From Mariprofundaceae bacterium (GTDB lineage: Bacteria; Pseudomonadota; Zetaproteobacteria; Mariprofundales; Mariprofundaceae), in the NCBI GenBank assembly GCA_021772895.1, contig JAJFLC010000018.1:1-64000 (forward strand): a DNA stretch of 64,000 nucleotides, read 5' to 3'. Positions 26,202 to 35,879 of this stretch are shown piece after piece. The position numbers and the translations under genes are program-made. The stretch's first letter is position 1. Every line of letters starts with the position of its first letter. The notes beneath the pieces were generated by a model. The model worked only from the letters and a program-made list of their open reading frames with translations. It made no database searches and had not been told where the DNA came from.

Positions 26202-26855
26202 ATGGAAACATATTCTGTTTTAATCGTTGAAGATGATTTGGTTACCTTGAATGTGCTCATTCAAGTGGTTGAAAATGAATCTCAACTCACGCTCGCTGGC
26301 ACTGCCACAAGCTACACTGATGCAAAAGCTTATTTAAGAAAAAAACCTGATATTCTTCTTATCGATATTGGCTTGCCTGACGGCAACGGCATTGATCTGG
26401 TTCGTCAGGCAAAGAAAAAACTTCCTGAAAGTGAAATTTTAATTATCTCCAGTTATGGTGACGAAAGTCACGTTGTTGATGCTTTTGAAGCAGGCGCAAC
26501 AGGTTATCTGTTAAAAGACAATTCACTCACAAAAGTCGGTTCACACATATTAGGACTCATGAAAGGGGACTCCCCCATTAGTCCAAGCATTGCCCGTTAT
26601 CTGCTGCGCCGTCTCCAGCATGATCCTCAAGACAACACTAAAAATGCATCCTCCAGATTAACCGAGCAGGAAAAAAATGTCCTGACGCTGATCGCCAAAG
26701 GTTACAGCCGGGAAAAAACGGCTAAATCACTTCATTTAAGCAAACACACCGTCACCACCCACATTAAACATATTTACAAAAAACTTTCTGTGCATTCCCG
26801 AACCGAAGCTGTTTTTGAAGCCTTTCAAATGGGCTTAATTAAACCATACGACTAA
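26202..26855 (+). CDS. NarL/FixJ-type response regulator
   Basis: 217 residues. Receiver domain with the acidic pair in IVEDDLVTLNVL, phospho-Asp in ILLIDIGLPDGNGIDL, switch Ser in ILIISSYGDE and Lys in GYLLKDNSLT. After a short linker comes a LuxR-type HTH: LTEQEKNVLTLIAKGYSREK, then HLSKHTVTTHIKHIYKKLSV. ATG 26202 with GGAG upstream. No histidine kinase is adjacent, so it is an orphan; a partner elsewhere is expected. Confidence 0.9.
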   Translation: METYSVLIVEDDLVTLNVLIQVVENESQLTLAGTATSYTDAKAYLRKKPDILLIDIGLPDGNGIDLVRQAKKKLPESEILIISSYGDESHVVDAFEAGATGYLLKDNSLTKVGSHILGLMKGDSPISPSIARYLLRRLQHDPQDNTKNASSRLTEQEKNVLTLIAKGYSREKTAKSLHLSKHTVTTHIKHIYKKLSVHSRTEAVFEAFQMGLIKPYD

Positions 26856-26924
26856 CAATTTTTTCGATCTGACTGAATAAATGGAAACATGATTGATCCA
26901 TCCTTTTGCAAATATACCCTTTTT

Positions 26925-27057
26925 GCGGGATACCAGCGACAATCCCTTCCCGCTACACTTCGCACCTGCAATACATACAAACCTAGCATTGAAGGGAAGA
27001 ATAGGATGCTAGGATTGGGAAGGGGTAGAGAGGGGGCATGATGCCCCCTATTTTTTT
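26925..27057 (+). ncRNA. Candidate structured RNA or leader ending in a terminator, upstream of secA
   Basis: Between the response regulator and secA lie several nested complementary segments: GCGGGA (26925-26930) with TCCCGC (26948-26953); CCCTTCCC (26944-26951) with GGGAAGGG (27017-27024); CCTAGCAT (26982-26989) with ATGCTAGG (27006-27013); then the terminator hairpin. The first two pairings share bases and exclude each other. This could be a small RNA, the 3' UTR of the regulator gene, or an attenuator. No family was recognised. Confidence 0.4.
27031..27057 (+). terminator. Strong Rho-independent terminator before secA
   Basis: AGGGGGCAT (27031-27039) and ATGCCCCCT (27041-27049) pair perfectly around one base and are followed by ATTTTTTT to 27057. 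It lies 175 bp after the response-regulator stop and 144 bp before the secA ATG. Confidence 0.88.
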
Positions 27058-27200
27058 GCCATCATAAAACAGGGTTTTATCATCACTTAACATCGCCAGT
27101 ATTCTGATGCATCTAGATAAAGATGACATCTTCTTCGGCGTTGCTAGACTCTCCATCCTTTAAAACAAATGATTTAATCCACACTGGAGCCCATCTCCCT

Positions 27201-29864
27201 ATGTTTAATATTCTCACAAAATTCTTCGGCAGCCGTAATGAGCGCATTCTCAAAGATATGTATCCTGTTGTAGATCAAATCAATGCGTTAGAAGAACAGA
27301 TTAAATCGCTCTCCGATGATGCGTTAAAAGCAAAAACTGATGAATTTAAACAACGTGTTGCTGATGGTACCGCTCTTGATGACCTGCTACCCGAAGCATT
27401 TGCAGTCGCGCGTGAGGCATCCACTCGTATTCTTGGCATGCGCCATTTTGATGTACAATTGATTGGCGGCATGATTCTTCACCACGGAAAAATTGCGGAG
27501 ATGAAAACCGGTGAAGGTAAAACCTTGATGGCAACCCTGCCAGTCTACCTCAATGCACTGACAGGCCGTGGCGTACACGTTGTCACCGTGAATGATTATC
27601 TGGCAGCACGTGATGCAGAATGGATGAACAAGCTCTATAGCTTCCTGGGACTTACCACAGGCACCATTGTGCACGGCATTTCCAATGAAGAGCGTCAAGC
27701 TGCTTATGCTGCTGACATCACTTACGGCACAAACAATGAGTTTGGTTTCGATTATCTGCGCGATAACATGACCTTCACAAAAGAAGAGCTCTGCCAGCGC
27801 GACAAACATTTTGCTATTGTCGATGAGGTCGATTCCATCCTGATTGATGAAGCCAGAACGCCATTGATCATTTCAGGACCTGCTGAACAGGCCACTGATC
27901 TTTACCAGCAAGCGAATGAACTAATCAAAACGCTGGCCCCCTCTGCTTATGAAAAAGATGAAAAGGATAAAGCCGTTTCATTTACAGAAGATGGCATGGA
28001 AGAGGTCGAAGAGCTTTTCCGTAAAGCAGGGTTGATGGAAACCGGCAACCTCTACGACCCGGAAAACGTTAACCTGATGCATGCCGCCACCCAGTCTCTG
28101 CGTGCCAACACACTCTTTACCCGTGAAATTGATTATATTGTACGCAATGATGAAGTCATTCTCATTGACGAATTCACTGGCCGGATGACACCCGGCCGCC
28201 GTTATTCAGATGGCCTGCATCAATCACTGGAAGCCAAAGAAGGCGTAACCGTTCAACCGGAAAACCAGACACTGGCATCCATCACATTTCAGAACTACTT
28301 CCGCATGTACGACAAGCTGGCGGGCATGACCGGTACAGCGGATACAGAAGCCGAAGAGTTTGAAAAAATCTACAAGCTTGAAGTTGTGATTGTTCCAACC
28401 AACCGGGATATGATACGCAATGACATGTCCGATCTGATCTACCGTGATCAGGAGGATAAATATAATGCCATACTTGAAGATATCGTTGCCACACATGCAA
28501 AAGGACAGCCTATACTTGTTGGCACCACATCCATTGAAAAATCAGAACTGCTTGCCAGCCTGTTGAAAAAACACGGCGTTCCACATGAAGTGCTGAATGC
28601 TAAACATCATGAGCGTGAAGCAGAAATCGTGGCTCAGGCAGGCCGCAAAGGTGTTGTCACGATTGCAACCAACATGGCTGGCCGTGGTACCGACATCATG
28701 CTCGGTGGCAACCCCGATATGTTGATCTCACAACTGCCTAAAAAGCTTTCTGACAACGAACGTGAAGCACAAGCAAGCGAAATTCGAAACACATGCAAAA
28801 TTGAGCATGATGAAGTCACTGCCGCGGGTGGCCTTCATATCCTCAGTTCTGAGCGTCATGAATCACGCCGAATTGATAATCAGCTTCGTGGCCGTGCAGG
28901 TCGTCAGGGTGATCCGGGCTCCACCCGTTTTTATCTCTCGATGGAAGATGATCTGATGCGCATCTTTGGCGGTGAAAAGATGCAGGGCATGCTAACCAAA
29001 ATGGGTTTCACAAAAGGTGAAGTGATCGAACACCCCTGGGTTACCAAGGCGATTGAAAATTCCCAGAAAAAAGTCGAAGGCCGCAACTTTGATGTCCGCA
29101 AACAGTTGCTGGAATATGATGATGTCATGAACCAGCAACGTGACGTGATTTACTCACAGCGTCGCGAATTACTGGAAGCTGAAGACGTACGCGATGTGAT
29201 TGAAGACATGCGCCGCGATTACGCTGAGCAACTTACAGCCAACTTTATCTCAGGTCATGTCGAAACATGGGACATGGAAGCTTACAAAGAAGCTCTCGAA
29301 AAAAACTTATCAATGGTTGACGCTGATGTCGAAGCATGGCGTGAAGCGTGTGACATGCATGATGTGGAATCAATGGCAGCAAAATTGACCGAGGCGTTAG
29401 AAGCGCAGATGCAAGAAAAAGAGGCCATTACAGGTCCTGAGCAGATGCGCGGTTTCGAGAAATGGCTGCTGTTAAATGTGCTGGATCAACACTGGAAAGA
29501 ACATCTTCTGGCCATGGATCACTTGCGTCAGAGCGTTGGCCTGCGTGGTTATGCACAGAAACAACCGTTACAGGAATATAAACGCGAATCATTTGAACTT
29601 TTTGCTGCCATGATCAATAAAGTCCGTGAAGAAGCGATGAACACACTACATAGCGTTCAGATTGAGCAACCGGAAGCGATGCCCAATGCCATCGAACAAC
29701 AAAAACCCAAAAAAGAATCTAACGTCTCCTATAGTCGCGGTGAAAATGAAAACGCTGAACCTGCTCACACATACAAACGTGAACAGCCAAAAGTTGGGCG
29801 CAATGATCCATGTCCGTGTGGTTCAGGCAAAAAATACAAACAGTGTCATGGAAAGCGGGGTTAA
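27201..29864 (+). CDS. secA: SecA preprotein translocase ATPase
   Basis: 887 residues. Motor of Sec-dependent export; works with SecYEG at the inner membrane. Visible: [20 protein letters not shown], Walker [18 protein letters not shown]-box [20 protein letters not shown], the preprotein-binding insertion, [15 protein letters not shown] and [17 protein letters not shown], and the C-terminal zinc site [18 protein letters not shown] (three Cys and a His) that also binds SecB. ATG 27201 has GGAG upstream and the standard [15 protein letters not shown] beginning; the frame continues upstream but without family support. Confidence 0.97.
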   Translation: MFNILTKFFGSRNERILKDMYPVVDQINALEEQIKSLSDDALKAKTDEFKQRVADGTALDDLLPEAFAVAREASTRILGMRHFDVQLIGGMILHHGKIAEMKTGEGKTLMATLPVYLNALTGRGVHVVTVNDYLAARDAEWMNKLYSFLGLTTGTIVHGISNEERQAAYAADITYGTNNEFGFDYLRDNMTFTKEELCQRDKHFAIVDEVDSILIDEARTPLIISGPAEQATDLYQQANELIKTLAPSAYEKDEKDKAVSFTEDGMEEVEELFRKAGLMETGNLYDPENVNLMHAATQSLRANTLFTREIDYIVRNDEVILIDEFTGRMTPGRRYSDGLHQSLEAKEGVTVQPENQTLASITFQNYFRMYDKLAGMTGTADTEAEEFEKIYKLEVVIVPTNRDMIRNDMSDLIYRDQEDKYNAILEDIVATHAKGQPILVGTTSIEKSELLASLLKKHGVPHEVLNAKHHEREAEIVAQAGRKGVVTIATNMAGRGTDIMLGGNPDMLISQLPKKLSDNEREAQASEIRNTCKIEHDEVTAAGGLHILSSERHESRRIDNQLRGRAGRQGDPGSTRFYLSMEDDLMRIFGGEKMQGMLTKMGFTKGEVIEHPWVTKAIENSQKKVEGRNFDVRKQLLEYDDVMNQQRDVIYSQRRELLEAEDVRDVIEDMRRDYAEQLTANFISGHVETWDMEAYKEALEKNLSMVDADVEAWREACDMHDVESMAAKLTEALEAQMQEKEAITGPEQMRGFEKWLLLNVLDQHWKEHLLAMDHLRQSVGLRGYAQKQPLQEYKRESFELFAAMINKVREEAMNTLHSVQIEQPEAMPNAIEQQKPKKESNVSYSRGENENAEPAHTYKREQPKVGRNDPCPCGSGKKYKQCHGKRG

Positions 29865-29955
29865 TTTGATCCACCTTTCTCCATCACTGGCTTCGGCCTT
29901 GAAAAGCTATGTAATAAGTATGCGAATTTGCTTACGACTCGTCTTCGCTCACTAC

Positions 29956-29986
29956 TTCACCACTTGTGAAAAGAGGTGAAATTTTT
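29956..29986 (+). terminator. Possible weak terminator after secA
   Basis: TTCACC (29956-29961) and GGTGAA (29975-29980) followed by ATTTTT. The stem is short and mostly A/T-closed, so this is a tentative call in the 148-bp gap between secA and argJ. Confidence 0.3.
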
Positions 29987-30012
29987 CACATGTTTGAGAT
30001 AAGGTAAAAAAG

Positions 30013-31224
30013 ATGTCAGTGAATCCACCACACCTCAAACCGGCACTCGCAGTTCCCGGCTTTAAAGTCGGCACGGCTTCATGTGGCATAAAATCTCCTG
30101 AGCAAAAAGGTAAACGTCAGGATGTTAGCCTGATTGTTTCTGATGTGCCGTGTCATGCAGCAGGTGTGTTTACACAAAATCGTTTTCGCGCCGTATGTGT
30201 CAAGCTTGGCGAAGCCACGATCGAAAGTTACGCAACAGATATCCGCGCCATTATTGCCAACAGCGGCAATGCCAATGCTGGCACAGGCAAATTCGAACAA
30301 CAGTGGTCTGAAGATTTAATCAATGCAGCGGCCAATGCCGCCAATGTAGATACTAACAGGGTGCTCTCCGCTTCCACCGGTGTCATCGGCACACCTTTTC
30401 CCATTGAACGAATTCAGGGCGGCATGCATGAAGCCGCAGAAAGCCTGAATGAAAACCATTGGGATGCAGCTGCTCACGCGATCCGAACCACCGATACCTT
30501 TGCCAAATGGTCTTCCAGAAAAGTGGGTGATTATACCATCACCGGTATCGCCAAAGGTTCCGGCATGATTCACCCAAATATGGCTACCATGTTGGCGTTT
30601 ATTGCCACCGATGCACCAATCCATGCCAAACAGCTTGCGCCCATGCTCAGGCGTGTTGCTGATCGTTCATTCAATTGCATCAGTGTGGATGGTGATACCT
30701 CGACCAACGATACGCTTTATCTACTTTCCAGCGGCATTGGCCTGGGACACACACCGCTTGAGGAGACTTCTGAATTTGAACAAGCTTTGACAGAACTCTG
30801 TATCGAACTGGCTCAATTGATTGTTCGCGATGGCGAAGGCGTTTCAAAATTTGTCACCATTGAAGTCACCGGCTCAAAAAATGAGACAGACGCCAGAACC
30901 GTTGGCCGTTCCATTGCCATCTCTCCTCTGGTCAAAACCGCCTTTGCTGGCAGTGATGCCAATTGGGGTCGTATTCTCATGGCCATAGGTAATGCTGGTA
31001 TTGACATCGACACCGACAAAGTCTCTCTAAAAGCGGATCAGGTCATAATGCTGGAATCCGGCAATCTACACCCGGACTACCGTGATGAAGATGGTATGGC
31101 CATCTTTGCCAAAGATGAATTCACCCTTCATGTTGATCTTGGCTTGGGTCATGCCTCTGCCACAGTCTGGACTGGCGATCTGACCCACGAATATATTGTC
31201 ATTAATGCCGAATACAGGTCCTGA
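30013..31224 (+). CDS. argJ: Bifunctional ornithine acetyltransferase/N-acetylglutamate synthase
   Basis: 403 residues. Recycles the acetyl group in arginine synthesis. The self-cleaving Thr nucleophile is in KGSGMIHPNMATMLAFIATD; other family blocks are PGFKVGTASCGIK, ANSGNANAGTG, SASTGVIGTPFPIERI, SVDGDTSTNDTLYLLSSG, GEGVSKFVTIEVTG and GSDANWGRILMAIG. The precursor is cut before that Thr to give alpha and beta chains. The 3' end overlaps the mutT gene by 20 bp. No other arg genes are in the window. Confidence 0.95.
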   Translation: MSVNPPHLKPALAVPGFKVGTASCGIKSPEQKGKRQDVSLIVSDVPCHAAGVFTQNRFRAVCVKLGEATIESYATDIRAIIANSGNANAGTGKFEQQWSEDLINAAANAANVDTNRVLSASTGVIGTPFPIERIQGGMHEAAESLNENHWDAAAHAIRTTDTFAKWSSRKVGDYTITGIAKGSGMIHPNMATMLAFIATDAPIHAKQLAPMLRRVADRSFNCISVDGDTSTNDTLYLLSSGIGLGHTPLEETSEFEQALTELCIELAQLIVRDGEGVSKFVTIEVTGSKNETDARTVGRSIAISPLVKTAFAGSDANWGRILMAIGNAGIDIDTDKVSLKADQVIMLESGNLHPDYRDEDGMAIFAKDEFTLHVDLGLGHASATVWTGDLTHEYIVINAEYRS

Positions 31225-31636
31225 TACTGCTCAGGTTATTGCTCTCGTAGCGGCCTTTAACGACAACAAAGAATTACTACTTCTCAAGCGCCCGAATGAT
31301 GTTCATCAAGGCGGGCTATGGTCTTTCCCCGGTGGTAAAGTTGAAACCAGTGAAACCCCTTTGGATGCTGCTGTTCGTGAACTCAAAGAAGAAACAGGTC
31401 TCTCAGGCAAATGCTGGCGACATCTCGGAAAATCATCACACAGCTATAATGACCGAACGCTCAATTTTCTCTTTTTTACCTGCATTTGCCCTAACAGCTT
31501 AATTTTAAGCAGCGAGTCGATTCATACATGGGTTACACGCGATCAACTTAACAACTATCCGATGCCGAAAGCCAATATCAAGCTTCTTCCCATGCTCTTT
31601 ATCTCTGAAATGGATGAATACTTAGGGATGCTCTGA
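31205..31636 (+). CDS. mutT: MutT-like Nudix hydrolase
   Basis: 143 residues. The Nudix box is complete: GGKVETSETPLDAAVRELKE followed by ETG, giving G-x5-E-x7-REUxEE. The preceding WSFPGGKVE and the C-terminal TWVTRDQLNNYPMPKANIKL resemble MutT 8-oxo-dGTP diphosphatases, often found beside argJ or secA. ATG 31205 lies within the argJ end; a TTG at 31196 is an alternative. Substrate specificity is inferred from the resemblance. Confidence 0.88.
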   Translation: MPNTGPDTAQVIALVAAFNDNKELLLLKRPNDVHQGGLWSFPGGKVETSETPLDAAVRELKEETGLSGKCWRHLGKSSHSYNDRTLNFLFFTCICPNSLILSSESIHTWVTRDQLNNYPMPKANIKLLPMLFISEMDEYLGML

Positions 31637-31961
31637 TTTTTTCAGAATATCCTTAGACCATTCGTATGATCTAGCCATGACGAACGCTCTACCTTAAAAA
31701 AATACGCCAAACAAGGCTTGAGCCCTAAACATAGATAAACAAATAACACCTTCGACCGAAGCATTTTTTCTCACAGCAATTTGACGCACATCCACTTTCC
31801 ATTCACAGTATATATTCGGGGCAGGGCTGATTTTCATTCCATATTTTATACTTGAATATGTAATATAATGGAAAACATCCCCCCCCCCCCCCTATAAAAG
31901 CATCATATGCGGAAAATTAATAGCTCATATTGTGTTAGTTATGCCCAAAAGAGAGGAAAGA
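31637..31961. other. AT-rich intergenic region with a 14-C tract
   Basis: No gene is seen. A TATAAT lies at 31864-31869 without a good -35 at the proper distance. Ten bases further is an uninterrupted run of 14 C (31879-31892), placing it in the leader of the following gene if that -10 is used. Confidence 0.6.
31879..31892 (+). repeat. Poly-C tract (14 C)
   Basis: Homopolymer of 14 cytosines, about 70 bp upstream of the ATG at 31962. Such tracts are prone to slippage during replication and also to sequencing error. Confidence 0.85.
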
Positions 31962-32552
31962 ATGTTTGAAATACTGCTTCTTCTGGCATTCGTTATTTTA
32001 GTGTTCATTGCATATAAGCTTATTGGGCTCGAAAAAACGCTCGGGCCCATCGCTTCTGAAAAAACGGTGTACTTGTCAACAACACTAAACCCTCTCTTCT
32101 CTGAACAAGAGATCGCTTTTCAAAGGAACCTTTCTCAACAGTGGCAAAAGAAAGTGGATTTGTATTTTGACCAACTACAAAAGACTGAAAAGGAAGAGAT
32201 TCACAAACACCAAAATTCGGGAAAAGATAAGTCCGAATTTGTGGCCTGTCCGAGAATCAAGAATCTGGTCCTACAGAATTCCATCGCTATTACTGGCAGA
32301 AATGCTACGAAAGCGGCCGCAGAACAGATGATCGAAACAAATATATCCATCTTAAACGGGAAACCGATCAACGAGACATCTGACGAGTTCTATAGCAAGC
32401 GTGATGGCATACCATGGAATAACCTTCAACTTGATGCCGAGGCTTGGAGTCGCAAACCAAAAATACGAGAGGGTTTTGAAAAGGACTTCCTTTCACGTAG
32501 TGATTACTGGCAAAGTAGCTGGGAACATATCCTAGATGACTATAATAAATGA
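31962..32552 (+). CDS. Membrane-anchored protein of unknown function
   Basis: 196 residues. One N-terminal hydrophobic helix (EILLLLAFVILVFIAYKLIG) followed by a charged, helical soluble domain with patterns such as QEIAFQRNLSQQWQKKVDLY and, near the end, DYWQSSWEHILDDYNK. No family was recognised. ATG 31962 is preferred since GAGAGGAAAG lies just before it; GTG 31932 and ATG 31941 are upstream alternatives. It faces xerC tail-to-tail with 19 bp between stops. Its AT-rich leader with the poly-C tract sets it apart from neighbours and may signal transfer. Confidence 0.65.
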   Translation: MFEILLLLAFVILVFIAYKLIGLEKTLGPIASEKTVYLSTTLNPLFSEQEIAFQRNLSQQWQKKVDLYFDQLQKTEKEEIHKHQNSGKDKSEFVACPRIKNLVLQNSIAITGRNATKAAAEQMIETNISILNGKPINETSDEFYSKRDGIPWNNLQLDAEAWSRKPKIREGFEKDFLSRSDYWQSSWEHILDDYNK

Positions 32553-32571
32553 GAAGTGGCTAACCGGTTAT

Positions 32572-33465
32572 TCAGGATTTACGTTTTGCTCTTGGATGTG
32601 CTGAATCATACACTTCAGTCAATTTGGCAATATCAAGATGGGTATAACGCTCAGTAGTCCCAAGTGATGAATGCCCAAGCAACTCCTGAATAGCTCGCAA
32701 ATCAACGCCACCGGCAAGCAAGTGCGTTGCAAAAGAGTGACGCAAACGATGCGGTGTAACCGAAATATCCGCGCCCGTTTCCAGCGCACGTTTTTTAACC
32801 ATCCGCTGCACACTTCTGGCCGTTAACCGACCTCCACGTTGATTCAGAAAAAGCGCCTGTTCCAACCCATCACCAATCAATGTAATTCCGTTCCGCTCTT
32901 CCAGATAATCCTGAAGCAGGTTTATAGCACCTTCAGGCATCGGAACCACCCGCTCTTTTTTACCCTTACCAAACACCCGCAACTCAGCAGCTTCCAGACT
33001 GACATCATGAAGATTCAAACCCACAGCTTCTGAAACACGCAGACCACATCCATACATCACAGAAAATATCGCCAGATCACGCGCTTCAGATGATGAATCC
33101 GTTGCATGCATCATCTGGTTGGTCTGTTCAGGGGGAAGTGTTTGAGGCAAACGTTTCGGCTGTTTTGGAGGCCGAATGCCAGCCGCCACGTTTTTTTCAC
33201 ACCAGCCAGCCTGCATCGATATATCAAGAAAACCACGCAATGCCGAAAGCCTTCGTGCCAAGGTAACTGGCGAAAGACCCTCTGCATAACCCTGAACCAT
33301 CCAGTTCTGCACATGTTCTCTCAAAATATCCCGGACAGGGATATCACCGCAATGTTCAATAAAGCGGGTTAAATCACGTTTGTAATTTGAAGTTGTATGT
33401 TCCGATGCCAGCCGAACTTCGGAAAGTTGTTTAAGATAGCGGGCTAATGCCTCACTTAGCTGCAT
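32572..33465 (-). CDS. xerC: XerC site-specific tyrosine recombinase
   Basis: 297 residues, right length for the chromosome-dimer resolvase subunit acting at dif. All catalytic residues are in place: Arg143 (YGCGLRVSEA), Lys167 (GKGKKERVVP), His239/Arg242 (TPHRLRHSFATHLL), His265 (LLGHSSLGTTERYTH) and Tyr274. The SAM-like N-terminal domain and the PRAKRKS tail favour XerC over XerD. It follows the DUF484-GGDEF gene by 6 bp; DUF484 next to xerC is a known conserved pair. Confidence 0.93.
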   Translation of the reverse strand: MQLSEALARYLKQLSEVRLASEHTTSNYKRDLTRFIEHCGDIPVRDILREHVQNWMVQGYAEGLSPVTLARRLSALRGFLDISMQAGWCEKNVAAGIRPPKQPKRLPQTLPPEQTNQMMHATDSSSEARDLAIFSVMYGCGLRVSEAVGLNLHDVSLEAAELRVFGKGKKERVVPMPEGAINLLQDYLEERNGITLIGDGLEQALFLNQRGGRLTARSVQRMVKKRALETGADISVTPHRLRHSFATHLLAGGVDLRAIQELLGHSSLGTTERYTHLDIAKLTEVYDSAHPRAKRKS

Positions 33466-33471
33466 TTGAGG

Positions 33472-34608
33472 CTATTTAGCAGCGCCCTTATTTTCTTCAG
33501 AAACCTCGAAGCGGGAACCACCCAATGCCTTGGCCACATACATCGCCTGATCTGCACTTCCAATCAACTGCTTCACCGGCATATCCCGATCTTCAGCCGA
33601 ATATGCAATACCCATGCTAATCGAAGCCTTTTCATCCTGAACAGAAAGCTCACCACAGCCCCGAACAATGCGCCCGGCAATCTCACATGCCTTGGCTTCT
33701 GAACAACCGGGAAGTAAAAGCACAAATTCATCACCTCCCATTCGGATCAATGGGTCTTTTTCACGTACAAACTGCTGAGCAGTTGATGCAATAGCGGTAA
33801 GTAAATCATCCCCGGCTTCATGACCCAAACGATCATTCACTGCTTTGAAACCATCCACATCAAAATAAAGACATGCAACCTGTGAACCTTTGCCAAACCA
33901 TTGAGAAAGAGGCTGATGACTGTGTGGTTGCAAAAAGCGGCGGTTATGACTTCCGGTTAAACTGTCCGTAATAGAAATACGTGCCAGACGCTCTCTTGCG
34001 ATCGCGTTTTCAAGACTTAAACCCACCACTTGTGCCAAATGTTGTAAAAAATCGACACTTTGATCCGGAGAAAAACGCTCCGCTTCGACTGAACCCATAC
34101 CCAATATCCCAAAAGGTTTCTCGGGATTCCCCAGCACCAGCAAGGCCATGGAAGCAAGGTGTTCATCCTGCTTTTCCAGCCAGGCAAAACCCTTCTCCTG
34201 ACTTAAAGAGATCAGGCAAACATGTTTGCCTAACAATCCCATATTGGCAATTTCACCCTTCTCCAACCAGACAAGATCACGTTCTGACAAACCTTCCAAC
34301 TGACAGTTACCCATAAAACTTGAGCGATCAAACCAAAAACGAACCATATCAAGGGAAAACCCTGTGCGAAGGCCACGCAGGAGTGTAAAACAGAGGTCTT
34401 CGGGATCGGTGGCGGAAAGCACTTTGGATTCAAGCTCAAACATCCGTGAAAACAGACGTTCGTTTTCACGCAAGCGTTTCATGACATCGGCAACATATTG
34501 TTTCAACTCATGATTTTCATCGGCCAACTGTTGCATGCGCCGGTCAGTAAGGTTTTTGACTTCGCCCCTCTCTTTGACTCCCTTAGCGCCTTCCTTTTCT
34601 CCACTCAT
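33472..34608 (-). CDS. DUF484-like sensor fused to GGDEF diguanylate cyclase
   Basis: 378 residues. The N-terminal coiled coil (QLADENHELKQYVADVMKRL then RENERLFSRM) and GAF-like core have the DUF484 pattern. From ~residue 205 there is a GGDEF domain: ITDSLTGSHNRRFL, YFDVDGFKAVNDRLGHEAGD, and an intact MGGDEFVLLLPG active site (291-295), preceded by the RxxD inhibitory site REKD exactly five residues before GGDEF. It should make c-di-GMP with product inhibition. In many proteobacteria DUF484 alone precedes xerC; here it is fused to a cyclase. The ATG overlaps the L,D-transpeptidase stop by 4 bp. Confidence 0.88.
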   Translation of the reverse strand: MSGEKEGAKGVKERGEVKNLTDRRMQQLADENHELKQYVADVMKRLRENERLFSRMFELESKVLSATDPEDLCFTLLRGLRTGFSLDMVRFWFDRSSFMGNCQLEGLSERDLVWLEKGEIANMGLLGKHVCLISLSQEKGFAWLEKQDEHLASMALLVLGNPEKPFGILGMGSVEAERFSPDQSVDFLQHLAQVVGLSLENAIARERLARISITDSLTGSHNRRFLQPHSHQPLSQWFGKGSQVACLYFDVDGFKAVNDRLGHEAGDDLLTAIASTAQQFVREKDPLIRMGGDEFVLLLPGCSEAKACEIAGRIVRGCGELSVQDEKASISMGIAYSAEDRDMPVKQLIGSADQAMYVAKALGGSRFEVSEENKGAAK

Positions 34609-35879
34609 GGGGTGACACTTTCCTCAATCAACACCTTCCAGGGGCCAATATCGTTCGCCCGTGCCAGATAGATACGCTTACGAGTGACATCCTGATAATT
34701 ATTTGAACGGTAATGTTGATCAAACTCTGCAACCACAACTTCACCTTCCGGCCAATGGTTTGGATCATGAATCAGACTGATATCTGACAGGGATACTTTA
34801 ATAAACGATTTATGACTGTTTACCTTTTTTTTATAACGTTTCCATCCCGCCAAATCACGTTTCCCGGAACGAAATGCCTGATGATAGTGTTCAAGGTATG
34901 ATTCCGTATCCAGTGATGCCCAATCCTGTTGCCATTGCGTCAAAGTAGATGTTACCGAGCTTAACAAGGCATCCCGTTTACCATCCTGATCAAAAACAAA
35001 GTTCTCACCAACAATCACCCAGCTATGTTGAAGATGCACATGTTCTGCCATCGCCAGAAGCCGATCGTTCGGGAGCGCAAAGCAACCCCGTGTATCTTGT
35101 GGCGGGCGCCTTCCTACACCTTCAGGATAACCATGCATCCAAATTCCCGAGCCATTTTTATGATGCAACTGGTCTAACTCATTGGGATAATCAATCGGGA
35201 ATGCAACCGGCCCGTAACGTGCTTCAAGCTGATCATCATTCAAGCGTTTAACAAAACGGTAGATACCATTTGGAGTGCGGGCATCTCCGCGTTTCTGTTT
35301 ATCCCCGCCTTTTGCCCCGGTCACAATATACTCATCAGCCACACGCTGAAACTCACCGGCTTCATCTCGCTCGTAAACAAACATTCTCGAGCGGGTTTTA
35401 TCCACCATGAATACACTTTCAATATCCGAAGCCAGACGTAACAAATGTAACGGCTTGCCATAAACACCATCAAGACGATCCATAAATGCATTCAAACGCA
35501 CTTCCGCCTCCACCAGACCAGGTGAAAAATCAGCGCCTTCAAGCTTCTTTTTTTCATTTTTCAGACCACTGGCATAATCACCGGCTCTTGTAACCGCCTG
35601 CAATGCAGACTGACGATGTGCCTCGGCTTCAAGCAACGCCACCAGAGGATCTATTCCAGAGCCTTCCTCTTTTAAATAACCCAACGCACGTTCCGGGGAA
35701 CCACCTTTTAACGCCAATGCTGCCTTTAAAACAAGCTTTTCAGAACGAGGGAGTATTTTAACAGCATCAGCCTCGCCCGCATCCAATGCCACCATTGCAC
35801 GCTGATCGATCGATGATACCTGTTCAGCACTGGCCACCGTTGATAGCAACAATAACAAAACAACCATCATATTTTTCAT
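34605..35879 (-). CDS. L,D-transpeptidase (YkuD) with C-terminal NTF2-like domain
   Basis: 424 residues. Signal peptide MMVVLLLLLSTVASAEQ; helical region to ~160; YkuD domain with VFMVDKTRSRMFVYE, GIWMHGYPEGVGRRPPQDTR and the catalytic Cys ~266 in RGCFALPN. The last ~110 residues form an NTF2/Cds6-like domain (WQQDWASLDTESYLEHYHQA to GPWKVLIEE) closely matching the C-terminus of the preceding TPR gene. L,D-transpeptidases crosslink peptidoglycan or attach proteins to it. ATG 35879 overlaps the upstream stop (TGATG). Confidence 0.88.
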   Translation of the reverse strand: MKNMMVVLLLLLSTVASAEQVSSIDQRAMVALDAGEADAVKILPRSEKLVLKAALALKGGSPERALGYLKEEGSGIDPLVALLEAEAHRQSALQAVTRAGDYASGLKNEKKKLEGADFSPGLVEAEVRLNAFMDRLDGVYGKPLHLLRLASDIESVFMVDKTRSRMFVYERDEAGEFQRVADEYIVTGAKGGDKQKRGDARTPNGIYRFVKRLNDDQLEARYGPVAFPIDYPNELDQLHHKNGSGIWMHGYPEGVGRRPPQDTRGCFALPNDRLLAMAEHVHLQHSWVIVGENFVFDQDGKRDALLSSVTSTLTQWQQDWASLDTESYLEHYHQAFRSGKRDLAGWKRYKKKVNSHKSFIKVSLSDISLIHDPNHWPEGEVVVAEFDQHYRSNNYQDVTRKRIYLARANDIGPWKVLIEESVTP

